From Abelmoschus esculentus (lineage: Eukaryota; Streptophyta; Magnoliopsida; Malvales; Malvaceae), in contig JAUCBN010000025.1 of assembly GCA_035048815.1 (NCBI GenBank), positions 15,524,501 through 15,588,500 of the forward strand: DNA of 64,000 nucleotides. Direction: 5' to 3'. The notes beneath the pieces were generated by a model, which was not told the DNA's origin, did no database searches, and was given only the letters and a program-made list of their open reading frames with translations. Below, piece by piece: positions 35,777 through 47,861 of this stretch. How positions within the stretch are numbered: position 1 is the first letter of the stretch; every line of letters begins with the position of its first letter. A program made the translations under genes and the position numbers.

Positions 35777-35902
35777 TCATGAGAAAACATAGAACCAATA
35801 GAGGAAGACAACTGAGAAAGATTGAACGAGATGAGTCCTGCGTCTGAGGGAGGAATTTATCATAAACCCGGACCGGAGGATTTCACTGACAACTGGAGAC
35901 AT
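35777..35902 (-). CDS. Sucrose-control (SC) peptide uORF in the bZIP 5' leader
   Basis: A 41-codon ORF, ATG at 35902-35900 and stop at 35777, in the leader of the bZIP gene. Its peptide begins MSPVVSEILRSGFMINSSL and ends SFSVVFLYWFYVFS, the hallmark of the conserved uORF of S1 bZIP genes. In Arabidopsis bZIP11 the nascent SC peptide stalls ribosomes when sucrose is high and so lowers translation of the main ORF. The C-terminal aromatic YW and Tyr/Ser region needed for stalling is present. In-frame ATGs upstream, starting at 36013, would add a Cys-rich extension without conservation, so 35902 is taken as start. Finding it gives strong independent support for the bZIP class. Confidence 0.93.
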   Translation of the reverse strand: MSPVVSEILRSGFMINSSLRRRTHLVQSFSVVFLYWFYVFS

Positions 35903-36200
35903 GAGTCTCAAGCAACAACAACAACAACTTGTGCAGCATGAAGATTTACAGAAGAAGGAAAATAGAAAACTTGTTTTTTGCAGAGAATACCGGCAAAATA
36001 AAAACAAGACCAAGAGGATATGAAAAGAACAGAGGAAACAAGGGGAAGAACCAGCAGGACCTTAGCTCTAAGGGAAAAGAAGAAGAAGAGAGCAGAAACA
36101 GCCTAAATTCTAGAGGGGAGAAGAGAGCAGAAGTGGAAAAGGATTTTGGAGAGTATTGATAGGGGAATTTATAGAGGAAAAGGGAGAGAAAAATGCGAAT
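35903..36200 (-). promoter_or_regulatory. Probable outer 5' leader of the bZIP mRNA
   Basis: On the gene strand this is strongly pyrimidine-rich (many CTTCTT and TCTCTTT runs) and carries further short ATG-led frames, as is usual for S1 bZIP leaders with several uORFs. No TATA box could be fixed with confidence. Confidence 0.4.
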
Positions 36201-39200
36201 AAAAAGGAAAAGAGCATCGGAGAATCTTCTTCTCTGGGAGCCGTTGGAGGGAGATGAGACGAAATTTACACCACCATCCAATTTAGGCTGCGTCACTAAC
36301 ACATGCACGTACAAACATTATTTATCATTTTTAAAATTTAAAAAAATTATTAAAAAATTCTTTGTGCTACTGATTTTGTTTTGAAGAATCTAGAAGCTGA
36401 AAACACACGGTAGCAAACTATAACATCTCAAAAACTTAATTGTTAGCCACCCCAGTGGGCAACTCACACTAATACCAGTCTCTGTTCTGTCTTTTAAAGT
36501 CTTAAATCTCTCTGAATCTTTAGTCTTTTTCTTGATTAGCCTAACAGTACAGATTACAAGCAACTAACATTTGCTAGAAACAGGAACATTAAGCGACTAG
36601 CAAAAGTACTTGTATCTATCACTCAAATCAATTGTTTTCCTTTTGGGGTGGGGATGGGGTGAGGGGTTAATATTACATAAAAACTACCAGCTGCCAACTT
36701 TGTATGGATCAAAGATATTTGCAGAATCTTTAACCTTGTCTTTTTTGCGAAACAGCAAGGAAAGAGACAAGGCTCTGCTTTCAACTTGTTGATCTCCTCT
36801 TAAGTAGTAAAGCTTTTAAATCAAATGATATTAATGTAGTGAAAACTTGTGCAGCAAGAAAAACCCACCCATTGTTTCCGGAGTCTTAATCTGAATTCAA
36901 GCCAAGGTCTCTGACTTTATCTGGAGAGAGAGATATTAAAGGGAAAACAAAGAACTATCAGCACTGTTTGAAATACAAATGCCTTTGAATTGATGAAGCA
37001 GCTAGAAAAAGAAAAAAAAGAATGATACAGGGTGAAACACATATACTTGAGAATATTCGATTCAGCTAAAACACCAGATTGAATTGCCTAATTGATCTCA
37101 TCAGGTTTACCCTTTCTGTTGCAATTAGTTGAGTTGATCCCATGTCAGACTGAAAATGACAACATCCAATCCCATGCTTTTGCTTTGGTGCAAAAAGAAG
37201 AGCCAAACTTATTTTAACTCTTCCACCATCAAAGGCAAATAGGGAACCTGAAAGTTCTTCCATGCTTACCTGTTTATACCTACCATAATGCAAAACACAC
37301 TAACCCAACCAATATAAACCTTTTCCCCCTTATGATGACTAATTACACTTTATAATGAGAGGGGTAATGAGGAATAATTAGTTCCAGCCAGCAGCATGAT
37401 CATGATTGTTATCAGAAATATTTTTAGATGGTATGATCTGTTAAGATCCATTGCTGATGGATTCATGGAATCATCATGCCAAAGGCCACCAGAAACAGTA
37501 GAAGCACAGAACCCTTGGAAGATGGTGGTAGAATTCGTAGTCGTATAGTATCCAACAGGGCACTGGGCACAAACTTAGTTCAACTCGACTATCATTAGAA
37601 GCTTATTGTTTACCTAAATATCATTCGTGTATTCATTACAGTATGTCAGCATCAGGGTTCGAGTTTATATGTTTTGGTAATGAATCTAGTTTGAAAATAT
37701 ATAAATGGATCCACCAGATATAAAAACAAAAGAAAAAGACAGTACTCCATGAATGAATGCTGAGGAAGAAAGAGGAAAATTCATTCTTCTATTTATAAAA
37801 TTGTTGTGGAAATACAGCGTCAGTTATGAATCATCCTTACGTGAAAACTAACCAAAATTGTATTGTAGAAATACAGATGTACATACGTACGTGGGAACTC
37901 ATAATTTGTGGCAGTTGAAAATTTATTTATTACTAACACATCTAAATGTTTTTCTGGTCAGGTCGTTTTGCTCCTATGACTTTCTAGCATTGTTCTTGTT
38001 GGTTCGAACGGTAAAGGGTTAGATGTTTTATCAATTTATTTTTTTCTACACTCTTTTTCCTCCATTGTCAAACAATATCTGGTAGAGATGACAGAGAGCA
38101 GCAGAGGGAAATTAAGGATGGTCGGGTTTTGTAGGGTCAAAACTCGCAACACTAGTCTCTTTCAGCTTTTCTTAAGCTCCATTTCGATTTCCCATGCACA
38201 TGATTTTTCACATGCTTACTCCCCCCCTAATTTCCTCGGGTTGTAGCTTTTTAATCTCAACTTCAACAACTTGCTGCCTGCTGGTTGGTCCCAGAGTTTT
38301 CTTTTCGCATACATTTGCAGGTGGGTCTTTATTTACAGATAAAGGAAACTATGTCCATAATTAGGGCAGTAGACAATCTCAAACTAACAAATTATCCCTC
38401 AAACAGCCTGCAGAGGATAACAGTTGAGACACATTGCAATGCAACGGATATCTGGGACACGTTTTTTTTTTTGTTCTGATTGCAAATTGTTCTTCAATTT
38501 TGGCTGCTTGATCAACTGGCAGCTGGTCTCAGTTTTGGTCAAGTGATCATAAGCTGGGTGGCTTTGTTGGACTATTGGGAATTCAAGAACCTGCAGGCTA
38601 AGCATAACAAACCCATCTGCAACTTTAAACGTAAAAAGCAGCCATCTCATCAAATTAAACTTCAAAATCTAGACAAGCCACCATCAACTTTATTGTCTTA
38701 ACGGCTGCAACCTCAGTCAAAAAGAAGAAAAAGTAGACAAGGAAGTTCCTTATAGCAGTCACGCTCATCGTACGTGCATGCAAGGAATAGTGTAAAAACT
38801 AAAGGGTGATTATCACAGTGATGATGCAGTGTTGTCACCTATTCTTGGTCCAGTTTCGTACCAACTTCATGTCTGATAGTGTAGGGGGGGGGGGTCTTTT
38901 TATCCAACTCCAGAATCTGGAATGAATCTGCCTTCAACGTGAAGGCATCTGAGTGTGATATTTCTATTTTTGGTGAAAAAAAAGGTATCTGCATTAACCA
39001 AAACCTTCTTAATTTGCATTTCAGATGCTCTCAAGTGAATATTATCATATATAATATCACATTAGATGTATGTATTGATATCTGACAAAATTTAGAAACA
39101 AACAGTTGACAGAAAGAATACTATGACAGAATTTTAGTTGTAATTCTCCACTTGCCCTAAGAAGGGAGATGAAGTAAACTAGGTGTTTAAACAATTATCT

Positions 39201-39536
39201 TCTAGAAGCCTACTTTCTTAGAAATATGGTATAATTATCTACATGAAACCAGAAATCAACTCTCTTTGTTTTACTTGTAGCTTAAAATGTCATTTTTTAT
39301 TTATTAAGGGAATCACATTTAAAGCATGCTTCATTAATATTCTGTTTCTAATGAATCTAACTGCTATTTCTTTAATAAAAAAATAATACATATATAGCCA
39401 TCTGAACATTACTTGAGAAAAAGGGGTTCCAGTTCCATAAACTTTACTCTTCTGCAGTTCAATCTTATCATATCTGCAAGATTACCTAATAAATTCCAAT
39501 ATATCTCCAGGAAAGTGTTAATTCAAAGGTTCACTT
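36201..39536. other. Gene-free spacer
   Basis: No supported gene on either strand. Open stretches of 60-90 codons (37066-37293 minus, 38285-38701 plus/minus) carry no recognisable domain and no partner exons. There is an 11-base G run at 38884-38894. The sequence is less AT-rich than the flanking repeats, so an unrecognised non-coding transcript is possible. Confidence 0.35.
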
Positions 39537-39810
39537 TAGGGTGAGTGTTTGGGCGAGTCGAGTTAAAAAATTTTGAGTTATTCAAGTTGAGTTATTATAT
39601 TTTACAATTTGAATTTTTTTTGAAATTTTTTCGATTCGAGTCAGATTTTTCGAGTTTGAGTCGATTTGATTTTTCGAATTTATGTATAAATTTTAATTGC
39701 ACTATTTATAATATTATTGTACATTATGATTCTAATTTAAATGACTCTATCTTTATATTTACATACATATTTTTTCATATTATTTTTTACATGCATAAAT
39801 AAGATTTTAA

Positions 39811-39878
<68 letters not shown>

Positions 39879-40368
39879 CATATACCTTAGGTATGAATAT
39901 GTCATTTTATTAAATTACAAGTCTCGTTAAAAACTTTTTTCTTATCTATAAAAGGCCAAAACGAGATAAAAATAATAATAAATTAAATACAATAATATAA
40001 ATATATAAATTTAAAAATATAAAATAATTTAAATAATATAAATAAAAATTGTATTAAATAAAATAAAAAATAAATATGAAAAGTGATCATGTTGTAAAGA
40101 AATAAAAATTAAAAGGTAAAATTAATAAAAAAAGAGAATATAAGACTGAAATAAAACTGAAAATAAAACTATAAGGACTAAATGTGTAATTAGACCCTAG
40201 AAATTTTCAGTTTTTCGATTTTTTAAGTAATTCGAACTTTGAAATTTGAACTCGACTCGAAATTGAAATTTTTTTGAGTTATTCAATTTGACTCGAATAA
40301 CTCAAATAACTTAAAATTAAAAAAAAAATCAAATTTTTCGATTTGAGTCGAGTTTTGCTCATCCCTCA
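39537..40368. mobile_element. Inverted-repeat element with GAGTCGAG/TCGAATT-rich ends and (ATT)n core
   Basis: It begins TAGGGTGAGTGTTTGGGCG and ends, read inward from the right, GGGATGAGCAAAACTCGACTC. Both arms repeat GAGTT, TCGA and AATTCGA words in inverted order. A (ATT)n microsatellite lies inside. It resembles the elements at 27780 and 57266, but no convincing duplication flanks it. Confidence 0.5.
39811..39878 (+). repeat. (ATT)n microsatellite
   Basis: About 22 uninterrupted ATT units, the longest simple repeat in the window. Confidence 0.97.
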
Positions 40369-42296
40369 CAAAGCTTGCATAGAGCATCTGTCACTGATTT
40401 GCTCCTGCCAGCACTACTAAAGAATAAGGGTTTTTAAACAAGATTAGTGTAAACAAGTTGGCATGAGAGATTCGTTGAATCAATCAATCAAGTAGATGCT
40501 TGATGCTTTTCTATAGAACCACATATATTTACTTAATTCAGCTCTTCCAAGTGACAAACAGAGGCACTTGAAAAAGCCGAACCAGTGAGCCACAACAGCA
40601 AACAGGGTGTGGAAAGAGACCAACGAATCAAAAGGTGGAGCCATCTCCATCTTAGGGCTTCTTGTCCAAGATCTAAAAACAGATAGATGATAGATCCACC
40701 ATTTTCTTTCTTCTTTCCATTTTTCTCCGGTATATGTGATCCTAATGTGGGCTTCATTATTTAAAAATACATGCCCATTCTAGTTAAAACAGTTGGGCTC
40801 TAGATTATCCAAAGATAAATGGAAATGGTAAACATACTAAGCCAATACTGAATCTAGCTCAACATCATCAGGCTTTGGTGTTAAAACTACTTATTATCAA
40901 CCCATCAAGTTGCTTCTCAGAGCCACAAGGATAAGCGAGCCTTTGAGAATCAGCAACAACTGATTTTCTTGTCTTCCATAAAAATTACACAGCTCATAAT
41001 AGTACTTCTCCATCTCTAAAGCTTAATTTACATATGAAAACACAAGCGCTCATAGTTACACACATGCAACAGCAACCTTATATACAAGTTTGTAAGGAAG
41101 CAGAGCTTCTACAGTCGAGAGTTTGAGGCTTTGAGCACTAAACAAAGCTCGAGCTTAATGTATAATTCTTGCTCCGTCTCTAACCAATATCACAATTCTT
41201 TCCGAATAAGTTTAAGATTTAGGTGGTGGAACTTTAGATTTGTGACAACATGCATAGCATGTAAACTATACGTATAATGTAAATATACATATTTACCCAG
41301 AAATGTAATGATTTTGGTTGATTGGATTGCTTTTATTTTAAGATCCTTTCGTCAAAAAGATAAACAAAAAATGAAAGAAAGAATCGTTTTACGTTTAAAA
41401 ACAAGTCATTCATAAAGAAGGAAAAACATTGCTTTTTGATGGGAAAGTTTCTTTTCTACAACTTAATTACTTGCTGTAATGGGTTATTGTTGTAAGAAAC
41501 AGCTGAGCTTGGTTCAGGTTAATCTGGTTAGAAAGAAGCAGAGAAACATGGAAAACACTTATCTTTTCAAGTATGGGTTTGAAGACGGTGGGAGTGGAAC
41601 CCTCCATTGCCGTGAAAAGCAAGCACATAAAGCTCTTAACCCACCATACTCTTCTTCCAAAGCTCCAGGCAGCAGCCATGTGGGTGTTTTCTTTCAAGTT
41701 TCTCAAGTATTCCAATCATCTGGCCTTTCATTTTAACCTGGGAAAAGATATATGCTGAAAGCAAAGGAATCTGGTCAAAACTGCCTTATACGTTTCATAT
41801 GACCCTTGAAACAAAGCTCCTTTCTTTTTAATGGAGAACATGATCCATCAAGATCTCATATGGGAAGAACCAAAGGATCAAACTTTGATCAAAGTGGTCT
41901 GTTCGTATATGGAAACTAAAATCTGTACAAGCTAAAGTGTCTGAAATCATTGAGCCGACAAAGCTAATGTATGTTTAATTGTTTATCAAAGATTGGAAAC
42001 TTGTGGAAAATCTGCAACATCATTGTTGGAAGATACCAAAACGATATAATTATAAAGTCATTGTAAATAACTATAGGAAAATGGACCATAGAAGGGAAAT
42101 TACGTTGGAAACATTATTATTGGAAGGAAGAGTAACTATTTTGAGTTCGAATTTTGGAAATAATATTATTAATGGAGAGATTAATTTTGAATATAAATCA
42201 TTAGTTAGACATGTATTATATTAAATAACTGTAAAAAAATGACGAAAACTAAAAAAAATGCATAATATAGGTTTAAGGGTAAAAGAATTTCTTAAA
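40369..42296. other. Gene-free spacer
   Basis: Short overlapping open stretches on both strands at 41467-41758 (up to 85 codons) have no resemblance to a known family. The rest is AT-rich and featureless. Confidence 0.35.
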
Positions 42297-42410
42297 CCAT
42301 TAGACATTGATCGCTCAATCACTATGCTAGTATTATTGGTGCTCGAACCTGTGACCTTCAGGAATAACAACCATTCTTTTAACTGATAAAGTTAAATGGT
42401 TTGTGCTTAG
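42297..42410 (-). mobile_element. tRNA-derived SINE, copy 2
   Basis: On the minus strand it starts AAGCACAAACCATTTAAC, has an A-box-like TTTATCAGTTAAAAG, a good B box GGTTCGAGCACC (complement of 42338-42349), and the shared tail GTGATTGAGCGATCAAT. It directly abuts copy C of the telomere-like element. Confidence 0.7.
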
Positions 42411-42512
42411 GGTTCAAGGTTAAAAGTTGTAGTTAGAGTTTAAATAATTAAAAGTACGATATAGTTAGGATTTAAGGTTTAAGATGTAAAAAATTAGGGT
42501 TAAGATTTAAAC
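42407..42512 (+). mobile_element. Telomere-like MITE core, partial copy C
   Basis: It is co-linear with copies A and B: TTAGGGTTCAAGG, then GTAGTTAGAGTTTA, GGATTTAAGGTTTAAGATG and TTAGGGTTAAGATTTAAA. The left part is missing where the SINE lies. No terminal repeats or duplication could be found. Confidence 0.55.
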
Positions 42513-44042
42513 ATTATAATATCTTTGATCTGGGTTTCAGCGAGTGGAGGTGATAGAAAGCAAAGCATATATTCTGCTATGACCATGTCTTTGTCTTCTT
42601 CTTCTTCTGACAATACCTTTAAATCTTGTAAAAACTTTAAACCCTTTTTTAAGGGCTTTGAGATTTTTTTGACTAAAAAAGTTGTGATATATATATATAT
42701 ATAAGCAACAAAGGAATTTAAACAACTGAAATGGGGAAGAACAAAGCTTATGTAATAACACTGTACTACTGCTATTGACTTTCTTTCTTTCCCATCTTTT
42801 AACAAACTAAATACTTATGTAATAAATTTCTAAAATTATGTTCTGTATTACAAATATACATGTTGGATTGATTAATGAGCATATCTTTCAAGTATTGGAT
42901 CAAACTATCATACAACACCTAATAATAGGAAATCATTTAGTATGATGTGAGATAATGAGATATCAATATCAGATCCTACCATTATTGAATCAAACCATCA
43001 TCCATCACCCATCATGTTAGATTATATCTCAAGAAAACAAAACTTTAATTGTAATAATAAGGGAAAATATATTATACACTGGTTGTGATTTTAAGGTTTA
43101 GAGGTCATGATTTAGGTTTTAGAGTAATATGTTAGGGTTAAGTTTTAACCTATAAACCCTAAAGCTTAAACTTATGAAATATGAACCATGAACTGAATTT
43201 TTAACCCTTAAATTAGGACGTTTGTGAAACTTAAAGTTTTCGTTGTTAGGTGGTGTTACCTCTAGGAATAAGATTACTGGAATATAATATTATTAGATAC
43301 ATTATCGAGAATATTTTATTACATTGTTTGGTTTATTCGATAAAAATATAAAATTGTAGTGTTTGATTGAAGAGATATAAGATTAATTAGAAACAAAATT
43401 TATTAACTTGTCCTTATGATATATTTTTTTTAACAAGTTAAACTTTTAATTATTAAATTAAAAATATTTGCATAAAAAATTATATTGCTATTTTCGTTAC
43501 ATTATCTAAACTATACAAAAATTTTATATTTATAATATAATTAATATGTTAAATTATTTTAAAAAATTATATATACATATTTATATACCTTTATTCCCTT
43601 TTATTTTTTATTTTCTGAAAAATAAAATATTAAACATTTAATATGTTTAAATTTTTATTTTTATTATATTTAACCATTTATCAAATAAATTAAAATAAAT
43701 ATAAAAATAATAAAAATAAATAAACTTACTAAAATTTTAAAATAAAATATCACATATATAATATTAATAAAAATATATTATTAAATATTATAATATTATT
43801 TAAATATATACAACACTACTTGTACATTAAAATAATGATAAATAAAAATACTTAATAAATTTATATCATAAATAATTAAGCTTCTAATTAAAAATCAATA
43901 AAGGATCAACATAAACATAATTCATTATTATAAGTTCAAAATTATCTTAAGGGAAGAAATTGTATAATACCTAAAAAAATGGAGAATAACATTCCTACTA
44001 TTTGGGAAGAAAAGAGACTATTAGGAAAAGAATAATACCTCC
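42513..44042. other. Very AT-rich spacer
   Basis: A (TA)-rich tract near 42690-42703 and diffuse AGGGTTT/AACCCTA motifs at 43080-43200 that may be another worn copy of the telomere-like repeat. No gene. Confidence 0.35.
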
Positions 44043-44227
44043 CAATGACGGATCTAGAAAAATATCTGAGGGTAGACACAAATAAAATCTTAAAATTTTC
44101 GGATGGCCCAACTCACAAATACTGAAAAATTTTAAGGACTAACTTATAAAATTTTAAAATACTGAAAACAAATATGTAAACTCTAAAAAAATTTGACCAC
44201 CCTACTTGATATCTACATCCGTCACTG
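44043..44227. mobile_element. hAT-like MITE, CAGTGACGG ends
   Basis: A 185-bp element with ends CAATGACGGATCTAG and, from the right, CAGTGACGGATGTAG (13 of 15 equal). The flanks ATACCTCC (44035-44042) and ATACCTCT (44228-44235) match at 7 of 8, the hAT duplication size. No coding content. Confidence 0.72.
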
Positions 44228-44923
44228 ATACCTCTTAGACAGAATATTTTTAAACCAAACATGAGAATATAAATCTAAAAAAGATAATCGTTTTAGATAT
44301 ATCTTTTTCGTGAACCAAATACACCCTTAATGAATATATAATAATTACCCTATAATAAATCCTTTAGTACGATGTTAGATACCAAAATAAGATCTTACAA
44401 CTAAAGAGTGTCGGTTATTAATACAACTGAGAATATTTAATTATGGAAATATTACTTTTCAAAATAAACTTTATTTTTATTTTAAGAAGATAATACTGAT
44501 TATTATTAAATAAAAAATTTAAAAACGTTTGAATAAATTTATATTTGTATTAATTATTAGGAAAGTTAGAACAACTTAATCCAATGTTATCTAAACCTTT
44601 GAATAAATTTATATCATATTTTTGTAGGAAGTGGATGTTTGTCCCTTGACCTGTTGACTACCGACTGTCAGAAAAAAAAAAAGGCAATGTAGGCTTTGAA
44701 AAGAATAAAGTAAATATAAGAAAGGATGATGGACCCAGAAAAAACGATCAATCATACACAAACATGCTTTTCAAAGGAGGAACAACTTGTTTTACATGCA
44801 AAGAGAGCATAATAAAACAACATTAATTATTGAATTCCAAATCTTAAATTTGTTAATTACATGAAGAACATGTAATAAATAATACAGCTAAGAAAGGTCA
44901 ACATTTGAAATAGAAATATTTTA

Positions 44924-45447
44924 GGGTAAACTGCAATAGAGATCACTTAGTTATAGATAGGGTTATACTTGGGTCACCTAATTATTAAAAGTTACATTTG
45001 AGTCATTTATTTATGGGTAAGGTTATATTTAGGTTACCCAATTATTAAAGGTTATATTTAGATCACTCAATTATAGGTAAGGTTATATTTGGGTCATTCT
45101 TCGTATTTGAAAAAAAAAGTTTATCAATTCGTGTATTAGATTAATTAATGATTTCAAATGAAGTATTCTAATGTTAACAAGGTTATACAAGTAATTTAGA
45201 AGAAAAAATGAGCAACTTGATATACTTTTTTAAATATGAAGGGTGACCCAAATGTAACCTTACTTATAATTGAGTGATCCAAATATATCCTTTAATAATT
45301 GGGTGATCCAAATATAACCTTACCCTTAAATGAGTTATCCAAATATAACTTTTAATAATTAAATGACCCAAATGTAATTATACCCATAGTTAAATGACCC
45401 AAATGTAATTATACCCATAGTTAAATGACCTTTCTTGTAGTTTACCC
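44924..45447. mobile_element. Long fold-back MITE with internal tandem repeats
   Basis: A 524-bp element with ends GGGTAAACTGCAATAGAGA and, from the right, GGGTAAACTACAAGAAAGG. The flanks AATATTTTA and AATATTTAT agree at 7 of 9. Each arm of about 170-200 bp carries two or three repeats of a TAAGGTTATATTTGGGTCA-type unit, and the arms are reverse complements, so the single strand could fold into one long hairpin. A 31-bp direct repeat (…GACCCAAATGTAATTATACCC…) occurs twice at about 45363-45424. The end sequence is shared with elements at 17294 and 63971. Confidence 0.72.
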
Positions 45448-45488
45448 AATATTTATTTTTTCGATATCTCTATTTATGTTTTATATTA

Positions 45489-45625
45489 AAAAATAAATTT
45501 AGGGTTTAGAATTAAAATTTATGATCAGATTTAAGATTATGGTCTAAAAAATTATAGATGTAATGTATTTTTTAGGACTTAGATTCTAAGTTTTTAACTT
45601 AAAATTTAATTTTTTAGTGTCGAGA
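45489..45625 (+). mobile_element. Telomere-like MITE core, partial copy D
   Basis: It contains TTTAGGGTTTAGAATTAAAATTT and later TGTATTTTTTAGGACTTAGATTC and AAAATTTAATTTTTTAG in the same order as copies A, B and E. The ends are not definable. Confidence 0.5.
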
Positions 45626-46461
45626 AAAAAAAAACTAAAAAAAATCGACCCCCCTCTTTTTCGGATGCTTTTAAAATATTGACCACTTTTAGTTCTAGTC
45701 TAGACCAATATTGAAAGTTGTCTTAGCTCAAGTCATACTTCATATCTGATCCAATCACATGAGCAGTATGCAATTCAAAATTTGTATCCAATTTGCTAAC
45801 CATTATCTACCGACACATCTCTATTCGTCACTAGTTGCATGCTCCTACACTAACCACTACTTTTGCTTATCATTTAGTATCGTGAAGGTAACTCTAACTC
45901 ACATTCTTTTTTAAATAATTGAGATATATACATATTATTAACCTGACTTGATTACTCAAATTCAAATAGTTTTACAGTATATATAACACATGCATGAATT
46001 ATTGTAAGTTGGGACCATTGAATAAAGGGTTTAGGGTAGTTGAATAGTTAATCACTTTTGAATTCTACGTTTTATTCTTAATGATTATGGTAATAAGCAT
46101 TGGAATACTTCAACTTAAGCAGATAGTTTTGTTTATTTTTGGTAAATTCTATGTTCATTTTACGGTTTATGTTCGGGATTCGGAATTCTCTTTTTTAATA
46201 ATTTCATCTTCAAAGTTTAAACTCAGAGTCATTGAGAGAGTAGTATACCTTGTCATTATACCCGACATTAGTTGATTAAGTGGGCGTGCATATATTTATA
46301 TATATAAGTGAAATTTGATGCCGAATCAGCTTTTAAAATGACTGTTGGAAGGTAATGAAATTAGGAAATATAGAAAAGTTGACACAGCTCACAAGCAAAG
46401 GAAACTATGGAAGGGGGAATATACCATCTTTTTTAGCTCTCTTTGAATAAAGAAGAAAAGC

Positions 46462-46602
46462 ATGGCTGGAGAGGTAAACAAGGCAGCCAAATTAATATTG
46501 AAAGAGAAAATAAGAGAGATAGAAAGGGCAATGCCAATGCCAATGCCTGCCCATACTCTGCCAAGTGCCATCCTGCCAATATCAACTTTTCCACTGATGT
46601 GA
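46462..46602 (+). CDS. Possible small ORF of 46 codons, unassigned
   Basis: ATG in a favourable context (AGCATGGCT) opens a 46-residue frame starting MAGEVNKAAKLILKEKIREI, a charged amphipathic helix-like stretch, followed by a Met-Pro-rich part (AMPMPMPAHTLP). A TATA-like TATATATAAG lies about 160 bp upstream. The base composition is richer in G and C than the flanks. I recognise no family. It may be a real small gene, part of a non-coding RNA, or chance. Confidence 0.25.
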   Translation: MAGEVNKAAKLILKEKIREIERAMPMPMPAHTLPSAILPISTFPLM

Positions 46603-46763
46603 AGTATTGTGGGCACTCAGCCAATATAAATCTTTTAGGCAACTGATTTATCTTCCTCTATATACATATATATATATATTTATATGAATCACTTTTGTTT
46701 TAAGTTGTTATACTATATATAAAAATAATTATCTTATATATAAACTTTTAATATGTTAAATGA

Positions 46764-46914
46764 AGCACGAGTCTTCTAGTTCAAGTGGTTAACGAAATGA
46801 TTGATCTTTTTAGAAGACATGGATTCGAACACCAATAATTACAATAAAATAATTAAGTGATCAATATCAAATAGTTGAGATTATCTTTTAGAATAGATAC
46901 TATTAATTAATAAA
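46764..46914 (+). mobile_element. tRNA-derived SINE, copy 3 (with target-site duplication)
   Basis: The best-kept copy, 151 bp. An A-box-like TAGTTCAAGTGGTTA at 46777-46791 and a B-box-like GGATTCGAACACC at 46821-46833 are spaced as in pol III genes. It is flanked by ATATGTTAAATGA (46751-46763) and ATATGCCAAATGA (46915-46927), 11 of 13 equal, the long duplication expected of LINE-mobilised SINEs. Confidence 0.8.
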
Positions 46915-47626
46915 ATATGCCAAATGAACATTTTATTGTATATATTAATTTTAGATAGACTTATGGAAGCAAACAAAAGCACTAGAGACAGATTTGTTTC
47001 TTTACCAGAATTAAAATATTTAAAAAATATTTTTTATTCTATAATTTTTTTTTCTTTTTTAAACATGGTATGATGGGTCGTTATCAAATATTTAACTTAC
47101 ATTCAAGTAGTAAATAAATACCCATATAAAATAAATAAACAAGTAGTTACTTTAGTCATAAAGATATGTACTTTTATATAAACAGTGGATGAACTATAAA
47201 ATAATACTATAGTCTATACATATATAAAATAATATATTAAGTCTTAGTACCATTTTTGTCACTTAAATTTATACATGTATAGACTATAGTATACTTGTAT
47301 ATCACAAAGGAATAAATAACATGCTACATGGACAAATTAATATACACATTAACAGTAAAATAAAAATTCAGATAACACAGTGATTTTGATTACTTAATTC
47401 GAATTAATGATATTTAAGAGCTTGGTCGTGTATGGTTTTTTCTTTGAATATATAATTTCGAGATCAAAAAGTGAGTCGATATTAGTTTAATTGACATTGA
47501 TGATATTGTAACCTTTAAAAAAATTATAAACTTGAGTATGTTTAAATACAATTATCTTCTATTTAAAAGTAAAAATAATATTAATAATTCAAAAAATTGT
47601 ATTTAAATCGAAGATAATTATCTTTC

Positions 47627-47732
47627 ATTTGATATTGATCGCTTAATCACTCTGATGGAGCATTGATGCTCAAACTTGTAACCTCTAAAACAACAACTAT
47701 TCCTTTAACCACTTGGATTAGAAGACTCGTGT
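47627..47732 (-). mobile_element. tRNA-derived SINE, copy 4
   Basis: On the minus strand: ACACGAGTCTTCTAATCC, then AAGTGGTTAAAGG (A-box-like), AAGTTTGAGCATC (worn B box) and the tail GTGATTAAGCGATCAATATC shared with copy 3. The spacer 46915-47626 is AT-rich with no other feature. Confidence 0.7.
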
Positions 47733-47861
47733 ATAAATTTAGTTTTCATATAACTATATGACTTGTTACGATATATTACTTCTCATTATAGTTATAAATA
47801 TATTTATATATTTGTAATTGCATTTGTAGTGTCGACTCTTGTTGTTGTAACACAACACGTA

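Noticed and set aside
36193..36384. Plus-strand frame opposite the bZIP leader
   Set aside because: Antisense to the pyrimidine-rich leader; composition explains the open frame.
37066..37293. 75-codon minus-strand frame
   Set aside because: No family resemblance, and no second exon with matching phase.
39811..39878. Repeat array that might be read as CRISPR-like
   Set aside because: Simple ATT microsatellite; no spacers, and the DNA is eukaryotic.
41467..41758. Overlapping small frames on both strands
   Set aside because: No resemblance to DVL, wound-induced or other small plant protein families that I could recognise.
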